Notes under the pieces: generated by a model
What the model was told of the DNA's origin: nothing
Seen by the model: the letters and a program-made list of their open reading frames with translations, nothing else
Databases searched by the model: none
NCBI GenBank assembly: GCA_040752115.1
Contig: JBFMFB010000010.1
Location: 9,546-73,545 of the forward strand
Source: JBFMFB01 sp040752115
GTDB lineage: Bacteria; Pseudomonadota; Gammaproteobacteria; Burkholderiales; Sulfuricellaceae
Direction of reading: 5' to 3'
DNA length: 64,000 bases
Program-made: the position numbers and the translations under genes
Shown here: positions 9,191 through 17,372 of the stretch, in pieces
How positions within the stretch are numbered: position 1 is the first letter of the stretch
Layout: each line of letters starts with the position of its first letter

Positions 9191-9214
9191 GGGCCCTGCC
9201 TTGCGGCAGGGCCC
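9191..9214 (-). terminator. hairpin downstream of the second cytochrome gene
   Basis: A perfect 10-bp stem (GGGCCCTGCC / GGCAGGGCCC) with a 4-nt loop lies between the two cytochrome genes, 45 bp past the stop of the 9259-9987 gene. On the minus strand it is followed by AAATTG rather than a U-run, so it may be a weak terminator, a processing site or a stabilising stem giving different expression of the two paralogues. The surrounding gap 9051-9258 has no gene. Confidence 0.5.
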
Positions 9215-9258
9215 TTCGGCTGCTGGATATTCAGCGCTCCCCCGCTGCGATGTCGATG

Positions 9259-9987
9259 CTACTTGGTATGACAGGTCTGGCAGAGGGCGCTTGCGGCATT
9301 TGATGTCCGCAGGAACGGCCCGTTATTGGTGTTGTGCGGATCGTGGCAGGTCGCGCACTGGACCTTGTTGCCCTCGTAAAGCTTCAGGCCCGCGCTGGTC
9401 ACCGTGGCGGCAGGCGCAAGCCCGGTGTTTACAGTGTTGTCATAGATCATGTTTACGGGGTGGTCGTTGCTCAGGTCGGTACCGAGAAAGGCTTTTTCGG
9501 GGCCGGGAATGCCGGCCTCATTGTGGCAGGCGCCGCAGGAGTCCGCCGCAAGCGATACGTCCATCCTTCTGTGCGTCGTCGATACGGTATAGGACTGCTT
9601 CGGCGGCCGCAGGATGGAGTCCACCGCAATGGTGCCGTCATGGCAGGAAAGACATAGCGCGGAAGAGCTGCTGGCACCGGTAGGCTGGGTCGGCGTCAAC
9701 TTCGAGGTGGGCGAGCTATAGAGGGTATAACTGGCGGTGGAAAACGGCCTGTTCCACAGCAGCTTGCCGTTATTATCGGTGTTGGCACTGTGCGGCGTAT
9801 GGCAATAAACGCACACTTGGCCGTAGTTGGTGTAGACGTTTGGCGCCCCGTGCGGAAAAGCCGATCCCATGCCATTGCTCAGATCGTGTCTCGAGCCGAC
9901 CACCCCTGCTTGGGCAGCAAACGGCAGGATGGCAACCGCGGCGGCGGTCGCTATCAGTAACTTGGCGATATTGGCTAGTATGCGCAT
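9259..9987 (-). CDS. pentaheme c-type cytochrome, doubled-CXXCH family (paralogue)
   Basis: 242 aa from ATG 9987 (AAGGA 8 nt upstream; an in-frame upstream start at 10047 would disrupt the signal peptide). The signal peptide ends at about residue 27 (FAAQA-GVV). CXXCH motifs are at 59-63, 112-116, 151-155, 211-215 and 236-240. The protein is similar along its length to the 8316-9050 product: shared GSRHDLS-GMGSA, WNRP-ST--YTLYSSPT, ALCLSCHDGTIAVDS and SAGLKLY blocks. This points to a tandem duplication. Probable periplasmic or secreted electron carrier; the partner is not identifiable here. Upstream 9988-10206 holds no gene. Confidence 0.88.
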   Translation of the reverse strand: MRILANIAKLLIATAAAVAILPFAAQAGVVGSRHDLSNGMGSAFPHGAPNVYTNYGQVCVYCHTPHSANTDNNGKLLWNRPFSTASYTLYSSPTSKLTPTQPTGASSSSALCLSCHDGTIAVDSILRPPKQSYTVSTTHRRMDVSLAADSCGACHNEAGIPGPEKAFLGTDLSNDHPVNMIYDNTVNTGLAPAATVTSAGLKLYEGNKVQCATCHDPHNTNNGPFLRTSNAASALCQTCHTK

Positions 9988-10203
9988 GTTTTCGATCCTT
10001 AGTGTTAGGGGCGCCGCTTTAACCCCAGCGACGAATAAGCTACACAACCGCTCGTAAATAAAATATTACATTTGGATAAAAAGGATAAAAAGCTTTTGGA
10101 GGATAGTAGAGTATTTTGATGGGCAAGGCAAGATTTTTTAAACAAGGTCTAACAGGACGAACTTGTCTGAAATTCACCCGCCCCGGGGAATTTGGTGTGT
10201 CTA

Positions 10204-10212
10204 TGGTAAAAT
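10204..10212 (+). promoter_or_regulatory. extended -10 promoter element for rnpB
   Basis: TGGTAAAAT is an extended minus-10 (TG-N-TAAAAT) whose last T is 8 nt before the expected first base of RNase P RNA at 10220. No good minus-35 is visible, as expected for an extended minus-10 promoter. The same nonamer precedes glyA at 49711-49719. Confidence 0.55.
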
Positions 10213-10219
10213 ATCGTCG

Positions 10220-10732
10220 GAAGCTGGCTAGGCAGTCGCTGCGCGGGAAACCGCGGAGAGGAAAGTCCGGGCTCCGCAGAGCGGGATGCCGGCTAACGGC
10301 CGGAGGCCGCAAGGTCATGGAAAGTGCCACAGAAAACGGAGCGGAGCGGAGTTTCGGTGCAGGCTAACCTTCGGGTTGGCACAGCCGGGATGATGCTTGA
10401 ATACTCCCTTTTTGGTGTTGAGGGCAAACCCGAAGGTTATGCCGGAGCCAAAATGATACCGCCCAAGCACGGGGCAACCCGTGCCGGCAAGGGTGAAAAG
10501 GCGCGTCCTCCGCAAGGAGGGCGGGCAGGGGCGCAAGCCTCTGTCAGGTAAGAGCTCACCGCGCCCCTGGTAACAGGGGTGGCAGGGCAAACCCCATCCG
10601 GAGCAAGACCAAATAGGGGAACGATGGCGTGGCTCGCGCCGTTCCCGGGTAGGTTGCTGGAGCGTGCGGGTAACCGCTCGCCTAGAGGGATGACTGCCCA
10701 CGACAGAACCCGGCTTATCGGCCGGCTTCCCT
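10220..10732 (+). ncRNA. rnpB: RNase P RNA component, type A, unusually long
   Basis: Catalytic RNA of RNase P, which trims tRNA 5' ends. It starts GAAGCTGGCTAGGCAGTCGC and contains GAGGAAAGTCCGGGCTCC, GTGCCACAGAAAA, ACCGCC, AAGGGTGAAA, GGTAAGAG, CCGGAGCAAGACCAAATAGGG, GGGTAGG and GACAGAACCCGGCTTATCGG, all conserved in bacterial RNase P RNA. The ends pair (GAAGCTGGC with GCCGGCTTC). At ~513 nt it is ~135 nt longer than the 377-nt E. coli RNA. About 118 nt (10337-10454) separate ACAGAAAA from ATACCGCC, and a second stretch (10506-10545) adds two stems capped by GCAA. Ends are set by alignment from memory (plus or minus 2 nt). Confidence 0.93.
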
Positions 10733-10966
10733 GATTTCCTCATGAAATTTCCTCGTCGGCGAACGGCAGTTCGCTGGCGGCGGAAATATTTCCTTAATGC
10801 CTCCCGTTCGTCCGTCGGCGCTAGCCCGCGGCTTCCGCCCCTTGCGTATCTTGCCAAACAACATTCATTTGTTTTCGTATCCCTTTATTTCTAAAGAACA
10901 TAAATTCCGGTTAATCATTTCCTCAGTAAGTTGTTGTCTTGAAAAAAGAAAATGCGGTCAATCCTC

Positions 10967-10995
10967 TTGACCCCCCCTTTTTTTTTAACTATAGT
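10967..10995 (+). promoter_or_regulatory. sigma-70 promoter of the dcw cluster (PmraZ)
   Basis: TTGACC (10967-10972), a 17-bp spacer containing runs of C and T, and TATAGT (10990-10995). Transcription would begin near 11002, giving a ~66-nt leader before mraZ. The first MraZ box overlaps the minus-10. The rest of the gap 10733-10966 between rnpB and this promoter shows only a GCGAAC-GGCA-GTTCGC stem without T-run and no gene. Confidence 0.8.
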
Positions 10996-11028
10996 GGGGC
11001 TCCGTGGTGAAAAGTGGGGAATTGTGGG
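10994..11028 (+). promoter_or_regulatory. MraZ operator: four boxes at exact 10-bp spacing
   Basis: GTGGG at 10994, GTGGT at 11004, GTGGG at 11014 and GTGGG at 11024, each starting exactly 10 bp after the previous one. MraZ of E. coli and other bacteria is known to bind tandem TGGG-type repeats of about one helical turn upstream of its own gene and repress the dcw operon. Box 1 overlaps the minus-10 and boxes 2-4 cover the start site, fitting autorepression by promoter occlusion. Confidence 0.85.
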
Positions 11029-11067
11029 GGATTCTCGCTGATTGCCGCCAAATCAAAAGGGGAGGCC

Positions 11068-11514
11068 ATGTTTCGCGGCGTAGCTACGCTCAATCTGGAT
11101 AGCAAGGGGAGGCTGGCGGTGCCGTCGCGGCATCGCGAGTTCCTGTTGTCCTATTGCGGCGGGCGCCTCGTCATTACCGCCGATCCGAGCAAGTGCCTGC
11201 TGATCTATCCGCTTCCCGACTGGGAGCCGATCGAGAGGAAACTCAACAGCCTGTCCAGCTTCAATCCCCAGACGCGCAGCCTGCAGCGGCTGCTGGTGGG
11301 CAATGCCGGCGACGCCGAACTGGACAGCGCCGGACGGATTCTGGTCGCGCCTCCGCTGCGGCAGTTTGCCGGACTGGAAAAAAGCGTGGTGCTAGTGGGG
11401 CAGGGAAACAAGTTCGAGCTGTGGGACGAAGAGAAATGGAGCCAGCAAATGAGCGAGGCGCTGGTGTTCCGGGACGGCGGTATTCCGCCGGAACTGGAGG
11501 GTTTCTCGTTGTGA
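11068..11514 (+). CDS. mraZ: MraZ, transcriptional regulator of the dcw cluster
   Basis: DNA-binding AbrB/SpoVT-like regulator, 148 aa (family ~150). It has two repeats of the conserved DXXGR motif: NLDSKGRLAVPSRHR near the N-terminus and ELDSAGRILVAPPLR in the second half. ATG 11068 has a strong AGGGGAGG ribosome-binding site; the longer frame opening at GTG 11014 starts within the operator and is rejected. The gene overlaps rsmH by 4 bp (GTGA). Confidence 0.96.
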   Translation: MFRGVATLNLDSKGRLAVPSRHREFLLSYCGGRLVITADPSKCLLIYPLPDWEPIERKLNSLSSFNPQTRSLQRLLVGNAGDAELDSAGRILVAPPLRQFAGLEKSVVLVGQGNKFELWDEEKWSQQMSEALVFRDGGIPPELEGFSL

Positions 11515-12446
11515 GCGGCGGAGCGGGGCACGCCACGGTCCTGCTGCAGGAAGCGGTTGATGCGTTGAACATCCGGCCCGACGGCATTTATGTGGATGGC
11601 ACGTTCGGCCGCGGCGGCCATAGCCGCCTGATCCTGGAGCGGCTGGGGCCGGAGGGGCGCCTGATCGCGCTGGATCGGGACGAGGCCGCAGTGGCGGCAG
11701 CCGGGGATATAGCCGATCGGCGCTTCTGCATTGTCCATCGCTCTTTCGCGAAGCTTGCCGAGGTTTTGCGAGAGTTGGCGGTGCCTCGCGTGAACGGGGT
11801 GCTGTTGGACTTGGGGGTTTCGTCTCCACAGATCGACGAGGCTTCCCGCGGTTTCAGCTTCCGGCTGGACGGACCGCTGGACATGCGGATGGATACGAGT
11901 CGCGGGCAAACCGCGGCACAGTGGCTGGCAGCGGTTTCCCAGAAAGAGCTGGAAGAGGTGCTGAGGGACTATGGTGAAGAACGGTTTGCTAAACAGATTG
12001 CAAGATCGATTGTTGCGGCGCGAGCGAGAGAATCTCTCGCTACTACGCGACAGCTTGCCCAGATCGTGGCAAAGGCGGTGCCCAAGCGTGAGCCAGGCCA
12101 AGACCCGGCGACGCGCACCTTTCAGGCTATACGGATTTTCCTCAATCAGGAGCTTGAGGAGTTGTCGCTAGTATTGCCGCAATGCATCGACATTCTGGCG
12201 CCGCATGGACGGCTGGTAGTGATCAGTTTTCATTCGCTGGAAGACCGGATGGTAAAGCGTTATATGCGGGAGGCTTCGCGGCCGGACCGCTTGCCGGAGA
12301 AACTGCCGGTGCGGGCGAAGGATGTGTATGCCCCGAAGTTGCTTCTGGTAGGCAAGGCAGTGCGGCCGTCGGCCGCGGAAATAGCCAACAATCCGCGCTC
12401 CCGGAGTGCGGTCATGCGAGTGGCGGAGCGTTCGGATGTGCGTTGA
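11511..12446 (+). CDS. rsmH: 16S rRNA (cytosine1402-N4)-methyltransferase RsmH
   Basis: Methylates N4 of C1402 of 16S rRNA, the same nucleotide that RsmI modifies at 2'-O. 311 aa from GTG 11511 (E. coli 313). It begins HATVLLQEAVDAL; the SAM-binding loop is VDGTFGRGGHS (residues ~28-38); ALDRDEAAV, LDLGVSSPQIDEASRGFSF and the C-terminal VISFHSLEDRMVKRYMR are conserved. GTGA overlap with mraZ indicates coupling. Confidence 0.96.
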   Translation: MSGGAGHATVLLQEAVDALNIRPDGIYVDGTFGRGGHSRLILERLGPEGRLIALDRDEAAVAAAGDIADRRFCIVHRSFAKLAEVLRELAVPRVNGVLLDLGVSSPQIDEASRGFSFRLDGPLDMRMDTSRGQTAAQWLAAVSQKELEEVLRDYGEERFAKQIARSIVAARARESLATTRQLAQIVAKAVPKREPGQDPATRTFQAIRIFLNQELEELSLVLPQCIDILAPHGRLVVISFHSLEDRMVKRYMREASRPDRLPEKLPVRAKDVYAPKLLLVGKAVRPSAAEIANNPRSRSAVMRVAERSDVR

Positions 12447-12458
12447 GGGTGGAGCGCC

Positions 12459-12746
12459 ATGACCAAGCTCAATTTGCTGCTGGTGATGGTGCTGATCGTT
12501 TGCGCGCTGGGTGTGGTCACTTCTCAACACAAAGCGCGCAAGCTGTTTGTGGAGCTGGAGCAGGAGCAGTCGCTGGCGAAGCAGATGGACGTGGAGTGGG
12601 GGCAGCTGCAACTGGAGCAGAGCACCTGGGCGATGCATTCGAGAATTGAAAAGATCGCGGGTACCTATTTGCAAATGCGCGTGCCGGAATCTTCCCGCAT
12701 CCAGGTCGTGCCGGTGGATGTGCCGAAACAGGAGGGGCGGCCATGA
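12459..12746 (+). CDS. ftsL: cell division protein FtsL
   Basis: A 95-aa bitopic membrane protein of the FtsQLB subcomplex. One N-terminal membrane helix (LLLVMVLIVCALGVVTS) is followed by a periplasmic coiled coil (KARKLFVELEQEQSLAKQMD) and a short tail. Sequence conservation is low in this family, so the call rests on size, topology and position between rsmH and ftsI. ATGA overlap with ftsI. Confidence 0.92.
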   Translation: MTKLNLLLVMVLIVCALGVVTSQHKARKLFVELEQEQSLAKQMDVEWGQLQLEQSTWAMHSRIEKIAGTYLQMRVPESSRIQVVPVDVPKQEGRP

Positions 12747-14476
12747 ACTTGGCGGCGGTCGCAGCCCAAAAAGTACGGCTGACTGCTTGGCGCGCGCGGG
12801 TGCTGATCGGATTGCTGCTGCTTTGTTTCCTGGCGCTGCTGGCGCGCGCTTGGTATCTGCAGGGCTTGAACAATGAGTTTTTGCGGGCAAAAGGAGACGC
12901 CCGTTACAGCCGGGTAATCGAGCTTTCCGCCCATCGCGGCATGATCACCGATCGACTGGGAGAGCCGCTGGCAATCAGTACGCCGGTCGAGTCCGTATGG
13001 GCGAGTCCGCAGGACGTAGAGGCGACGCCGGAAAAGAAGCAGCAATTGGCGAAATTGCTGGATATGGGCGTGGGGGAGCTGAACCGGCGCCTGACGGGCA
13101 CCCAGCGTGAATTTGTATATCTCAAGCGTCAGTTGCCGCCTGAACAGGCCGCCCGTGTCATGCAAATCGGCATTCCCGGAATTTTTCTGCAGCGCGAGTA
13201 CCGCCGCTACTATCCAGCGGGCGAAGTGATGGCGCACGTGCTGGGCTTTGCTGGTGTCGACGAGAACGGCCAGGAGGGACTGGAACTCGCCTACCAGAAC
13301 TGGCTGGCGGGCAAGCCTGGCAGCCGCCACGTGATCAAGGACCGTCTAGGCCACATCGTCGAGGATGTGGAGAGCATCCGGGTTCCCCAGGACGGGCAGG
13401 ATCTCACCCTCAGCATCGACCGCAAGATCCAGTATCTCGCTTACCGCGAATTGAAGGCAGCGGTGCAGACGCACAAAGCCAAAGCGGGGGCGGTGGTGGT
13501 GCTGGATGCCAAAACCGGTGAGGTATTGGCGCTGGCCAACTGGCCCTCGTACAACCCTAATAACCGCGGCAAGCTGAACAGCAATCTGACCCGGAACCGC
13601 ACCATTACCGATATCTTCGAACCCGGCTCGACTCTCAAGCCGATCACTGCGGCGGCGGCACTGGAAGCGGGGAAATTCAGGGCGGACAGCCTGATTCAGA
13701 CCGCGCCGGGGACATTTTCGATCGGGCCGGCGACGATCCACGACGCGCATCCTCTGGGGACGCTGACCGTGGCCCAGGTCATCCAGAAATCGAGCAACGT
13801 CGGCGCCGCAAAAATGGCGCTGGCGTTGCAGCCGGAATATCTGTGGGGAATGTTCGACCGCCTGGGATTCGGCAAGCAGCCGCACAGCGGCTTCCCCGGC
13901 GAGGCTTCCGGCAAGCTGCGGCCGCACCAAGCCTGGCGCCCGATCGAGCAGGCCACCATGGCCTACGGCCATGGCATTTCGGTCAGCCTGCTGCAGCTCG
14001 CCCGCGCCTATACGGTGTTCGCCTCGGACGGCGAGTTGAAGCCGCTGTCGCTGCTGAAAACCGATGCGCCCCCGGCCGGCGTCCAGGCAATTTCGCCGGC
14101 GACGGCGCAGGCCGTGCGCTCGATGTTGGAGTCGGTGGTGCAGCCGGGCGGTACCGCGCCGCGTGCCCAGGTGACCGGCTACCGGGTGGCGGGGAAGACA
14201 GGTACCGCGCATAAGCAGGAAAACGGCGGCTATGCGGCGGACAAATACGTGTCGTCGTTCGTCGGGTTTGCACCGGCGACGAATCCGCGCCTGATCATCG
14301 CGGTGATGATCGACGAGCCCGGCAACGGCCAGTACTACGGCGGGGCGGTGGCGGCACCGGTGTTCAGCAGCGTGATGGGCGGGGCACTGCGCATGCTCAG
14401 CATTCCGCCGGACGCTCCGGTGGGCAACACGGTGCTGCCGCCTGACGATGCGCCCGAAGTCAAGGAGGTGGTGTGA
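12743..14476 (+). CDS. ftsI: peptidoglycan D,D-transpeptidase FtsI (PBP3)
   Basis: Septal class B penicillin-binding protein, 577 aa. It has a short cytoplasmic tail, a membrane helix (VLIGLLLLCFLALLARAWYL), a dimerisation/pedestal domain beginning RGMITDRLGEPLA, and a transpeptidase domain with SxxK (STLK, nucleophile near Ser296), SxN (SSN in IQKSSNVGAAK) and KTG (VAGKTGTAHK). It is coupled to ftsL by ATGA and to murE by a GTGA overlap. Confidence 0.97.
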   Translation: MNLAAVAAQKVRLTAWRARVLIGLLLLCFLALLARAWYLQGLNNEFLRAKGDARYSRVIELSAHRGMITDRLGEPLAISTPVESVWASPQDVEATPEKKQQLAKLLDMGVGELNRRLTGTQREFVYLKRQLPPEQAARVMQIGIPGIFLQREYRRYYPAGEVMAHVLGFAGVDENGQEGLELAYQNWLAGKPGSRHVIKDRLGHIVEDVESIRVPQDGQDLTLSIDRKIQYLAYRELKAAVQTHKAKAGAVVVLDAKTGEVLALANWPSYNPNNRGKLNSNLTRNRTITDIFEPGSTLKPITAAAALEAGKFRADSLIQTAPGTFSIGPATIHDAHPLGTLTVAQVIQKSSNVGAAKMALALQPEYLWGMFDRLGFGKQPHSGFPGEASGKLRPHQAWRPIEQATMAYGHGISVSLLQLARAYTVFASDGELKPLSLLKTDAPPAGVQAISPATAQAVRSMLESVVQPGGTAPRAQVTGYRVAGKTGTAHKQENGGYAADKYVSSFVGFAPATNPRLIIAVMIDEPGNGQYYGGAVAAPVFSSVMGGALRMLSIPPDAPVGNTVLPPDDAPEVKEVV

Positions 14477-16005
14477 CCTCACAAGGCGGAAGGATGAAGG
14501 CGGAAGGCGGAAATGCGTTCGATTTCGCGCAGCTCGACCGGCTTGGCGTCAGGATCGAGCGGCTGGTGGTCGACAGCCGGCGGGTGGAAGACGGGGATAC
14601 CTTTGCCGCCTATCCGGGAGAAAGTCAGGACGGACGCCGCTTCATCGCCGAGGCGATTGCGGCGGGCGCGAGCGCGGTGCTTTGGGATAAAGACGGCTTC
14701 GCCTGGGACCCCGGCTGGGAGGTGCCCAACCTGGGCATCGCGGGATTGCGCGACCGGATTGGCGAGATCGCAAGCCGCGTCTGCGGCGAGCCGTCGCGCC
14801 GCATGTGGATGATCGGCGTGACCGGGACCAACGGCAAGACGTCCTGCACGCACTGGCTGGCTCATGCCCTGACGGCGCTGGGCCGGAAGACCGCGGTGGT
14901 GGGCACGTTGGGCAACGGTTTCCCCGGCGCGCTTGCGCCTTCGGCTAACACCACGCCCGACGCGGTCACGCTGCATGTGCTGTTGAAAGATTATCTGGCG
15001 CAGGGCGCGGTCGCCGTGGCAATGGAGGTGTCTTCCCACGGTTTGGCGCAGGGGCGGGTCAACGGCGTCCGCTTCAACGTCGCGCTGCTGACCAACCTGT
15101 CGCGCGACCATCTCGACTACCACGGCGACATGGCGTCGTACGCGGCGGCGAAGGCCCGGCTGTTCGCCTGGGAAGGGCTGGAATACGCGGTGCTCAACCT
15201 CGACGATCCATTTGGCGCGGAGCTGGTGGAAAAGCTGGCCGGCAGCGGCGTCAAAGTCGCGGGGTACAGCCTAGAGGACAAGGCGGCACGCTGCGATTTT
15301 GTCGTGCATGGCCGCAACCTGAAGCTCGGTGCGGCGGGAATCCGCATGGAAGTGGCATGTCCGCAGGGTCGTGCCATCCTGGAAAGCCGCCTGCTCGGTC
15401 GCTTCAACGCCGCCAATCTGCTCGGCGTGCTGGGAGTTTTGCTGGCGAGCGGCATCAAGCTGGATGAGGCAACGAAGGTGCTGGCGCAGGTCGAGGCGCC
15501 GCCGGGAAGGCTCCAGCGGCTGGGTGGCGACGGCAAGCCGCTGGTGGTGGTGGATTACGCCCATACGCCGGATGCGCTGGAAAAAGTGCTGCAGACGTTG
15601 CGGGAAACAATGGCGGGATTCGAGGCGGCAGCGAAAAAGCCGAAGCTTTTCTGCGTGTTCGGCTGCGGCGGGCAGCGCGACCGGGGCAAGCGCCCCCTGA
15701 TGGGGGAGGTGGCCTCTCGTTTGGCCGATTTCGCGGTCGTGACCAGCGACAATCCGCGCGGGGAGGAACCGCTTGCCATCATCGAGGAAATCGTGACCGG
15801 CATGGGTGCCAACTACCACGTGATCGAAGACCGCGCCGCGGCGATCGACTACGCCTTGGCCCAGGCACGTGCCTGCGACGTGGTGCTGATCGCGGGCAAG
15901 GGCCACGAGGCGTACCAGGAAATCAGGGGCGTCAGATTTCCGTTTTCGGATGCGGAGGTGGCGCAGCGGGCGCTGCACCTGAACGGAGGGCAGCGGCCAT
16001 GCTGA
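14473..16005 (+). CDS. murE: UDP-MurNAc-tripeptide synthetase MurE
   Basis: Adds meso-diaminopimelate to UDP-MurNAc-L-Ala-D-Glu. 510 aa, with the Mur ligase P-loop GVTGTNGKT (115-123), the EVSSHGL motif, NLSRDHLDYHG and the DNPRGEEP motif that specifies diaminopimelate. The start is uncertain: GTG 14473 overlaps the ftsI stop with AAGGAGG only 4 nt upstream; ATG 14494 is in frame. Codons ~4-14 are made of a purine repeat (see 14483-14512) that is not part of normal MurE, so the N-terminal ~18 residues look acquired. It overlaps murF by 7 bp. Confidence 0.95.
   Translation: MTSQGGRMKAEGGNAFDFAQLDRLGVRIERLVVDSRRVEDGDTFAAYPGESQDGRRFIAEAIAAGASAVLWDKDGFAWDPGWEVPNLGIAGLRDRIGEIASRVCGEPSRRMWMIGVTGTNGKTSCTHWLAHALTALGRKTAVVGTLGNGFPGALAPSANTTPDAVTLHVLLKDYLAQGAVAVAMEVSSHGLAQGRVNGVRFNVALLTNLSRDHLDYHGDMASYAAAKARLFAWEGLEYAVLNLDDPFGAELVEKLAGSGVKVAGYSLEDKAARCDFVVHGRNLKLGAAGIRMEVACPQGRAILESRLLGRFNAANLLGVLGVLLASGIKLDEATKVLAQVEAPPGRLQRLGGDGKPLVVVDYAHTPDALEKVLQTLRETMAGFEAAAKKPKLFCVFGCGGQRDRGKRPLMGEVASRLADFAVVTSDNPRGEEPLAIIEEIVTGMGANYHVIEDRAAAIDYALAQARACDVVLIAGKGHEAYQEIRGVRFPFSDAEVAQRALHLNGGQRPC
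14483..14512 (+). repeat. single arm of family-A palindromic element in the murE 5' end
   Basis: AAGGCGGAAGGATGAAGGCG followed by GAAGGCGGAA matches the arms of the murC/murB junction element (23624-23710). Only one arm is seen here. It is translated in frame as the first residues of MurE (QGGRMKAEGG). Confidence 0.7.
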
Positions 16006-17363
16006 CGCTGCACGAGGCTGCCGCCGCGATCAATGCCGAAGCCAGCGGCAAGGATGTGACGTTTGCCGGGGTCAGCACCGACAGCCGGACGGTGGGCAGC
16101 GGAGAGCTGTTCGTCGCACTGAAGGGAGAGCGCTTCGACGGCCACCAGTTTATCGGCCGGGCAGCGGGGCAGGGGGCGGTGGCTGCCATGGCCGCCAAGC
16201 CGGAGGGCGCGCGGCTGCGGGCGGAATACCCGGATTATCCGCTGTTGTTGGTCGAGGATACCTGTCTGGCGCTGGGTGCCTTGGCGGCGTTCTGGCGCGG
16301 CCGCTTCGCCGCCCTGAAGCTGGCGGCGGTCACCGGCAGCAACGGCAAGACCACCGTCAAGGAAATGCTGGCTGCGATCCTGCGCGAAATTGCGGGCGGC
16401 GAGGGCGTGCTGGCCACGCAAGGCAATCTGAACAACGACATCGGCGTGCCGCTGACGCTGCTGAAACTGCGGCCCCAGCACGGTTTTGCGGTGATCGAGA
16501 TGGGCATGAACCATCCCGGCGAAATTGCCTACCTGAGCGGAATCGCCAGGCCGGACGTGGCGCTTGTCAATAATGCGCAGCCAGCGCATCTGGCTGGGCT
16601 GGGCGGCGTGGAAGCGGTGGCGCAGGCAAAGGGCGAAATCTTTCAGGGGCTCAAGGCGGAAGGGCTGGCCGTGATCAACGCCGACGATGATTACGCGCCG
16701 CTGTGGCGCAAGCTGGCGGCCGGGCATGAGGTCGTGGACTTCGGCCTGGAGCATGAGGCCAGGGTCGGGGCGGATTACCGGCTGCATGATTTCGGCGCGG
16801 AACTCCGGCTGAAGACGCCGCTGGGCCCGATAGCCGTTGCGCTGCAGGTGCCCGGCCAGCACAACGTGCGCAACGCGCTTGCCGCCACCGCTGCGGCCGT
16901 TGCCTTGGGAGCGGACAGCCGCGCCATCGCCACCGGGCTTGCCGGCTTTGCCGGCGTGAAAGGCCGGCTGCAGCGCAAAAAGGCGCTGCACGGTGCGATT
17001 TTGGTTGACGACACTTACAACGCAAATCCGGCATCGGTCAGGGCCGCGATTGATGTGCTTGCCGCTGCGCCGGGCCAGAAGATCCTGGTGCTGGGAGACA
17101 TGGGCGAACTCGGCCCCGGCGCGGCCGAGTGGCATGCGCAGATCGGCGCCCAAGCCAAGGCGGCGGGGCTTGACTGGCTGCTCGCGCTGGGAGAGTTGAG
17201 CGCACACGCGGTTCGGGCGTTCGGTGCGGGAGCGCGGCATTTCGAAGACATCGAGGCGCTGCTGGCCGAGGCGGAAAATCTGCTGGCGCCGGGCGTCACC
17301 ATGCTGGTCAAAGGGTCGCGCTTCATGCAGATGGAGCGGGTCGTGAAGAGTTTCGAGGAGTAG
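15999..17363 (+). CDS. murF: UDP-MurNAc-tripeptide-D-Ala-D-Ala ligase MurF
   Basis: Adds D-Ala-D-Ala to complete the UDP-MurNAc pentapeptide. 454 aa, family-typical. The P-loop is VTGSNGKTTVKEML (residues ~110-123); GNLNNDIGVPLTLL and EMGMNHPGEI are MurF-specific; DDTYNANPASVRAAID and GDMGELG sit in the C-terminal domain. The start overlaps murE by 7 bp. Confidence 0.97.
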   Translation: MLTLHEAAAAINAEASGKDVTFAGVSTDSRTVGSGELFVALKGERFDGHQFIGRAAGQGAVAAMAAKPEGARLRAEYPDYPLLLVEDTCLALGALAAFWRGRFAALKLAAVTGSNGKTTVKEMLAAILREIAGGEGVLATQGNLNNDIGVPLTLLKLRPQHGFAVIEMGMNHPGEIAYLSGIARPDVALVNNAQPAHLAGLGGVEAVAQAKGEIFQGLKAEGLAVINADDDYAPLWRKLAAGHEVVDFGLEHEARVGADYRLHDFGAELRLKTPLGPIAVALQVPGQHNVRNALAATAAAVALGADSRAIATGLAGFAGVKGRLQRKKALHGAILVDDTYNANPASVRAAIDVLAAAPGQKILVLGDMGELGPGAAEWHAQIGAQAKAAGLDWLLALGELSAHAVRAFGAGARHFEDIEALLAEAENLLAPGVTMLVKGSRFMQMERVVKSFEE

Positions 17364-17372
17364 GGAGAAGCG

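Noticed and set aside
10741..10790. Intrinsic terminator of rnpB
   Set aside because: GCGAAC-GGCA-GTTCGC stem has no following T-run.
11014..11067. Upstream GTG start for mraZ
   Set aside because: It lies within the operator and ahead of the ribosome-binding site; MraZ homology begins at ATG 11068.
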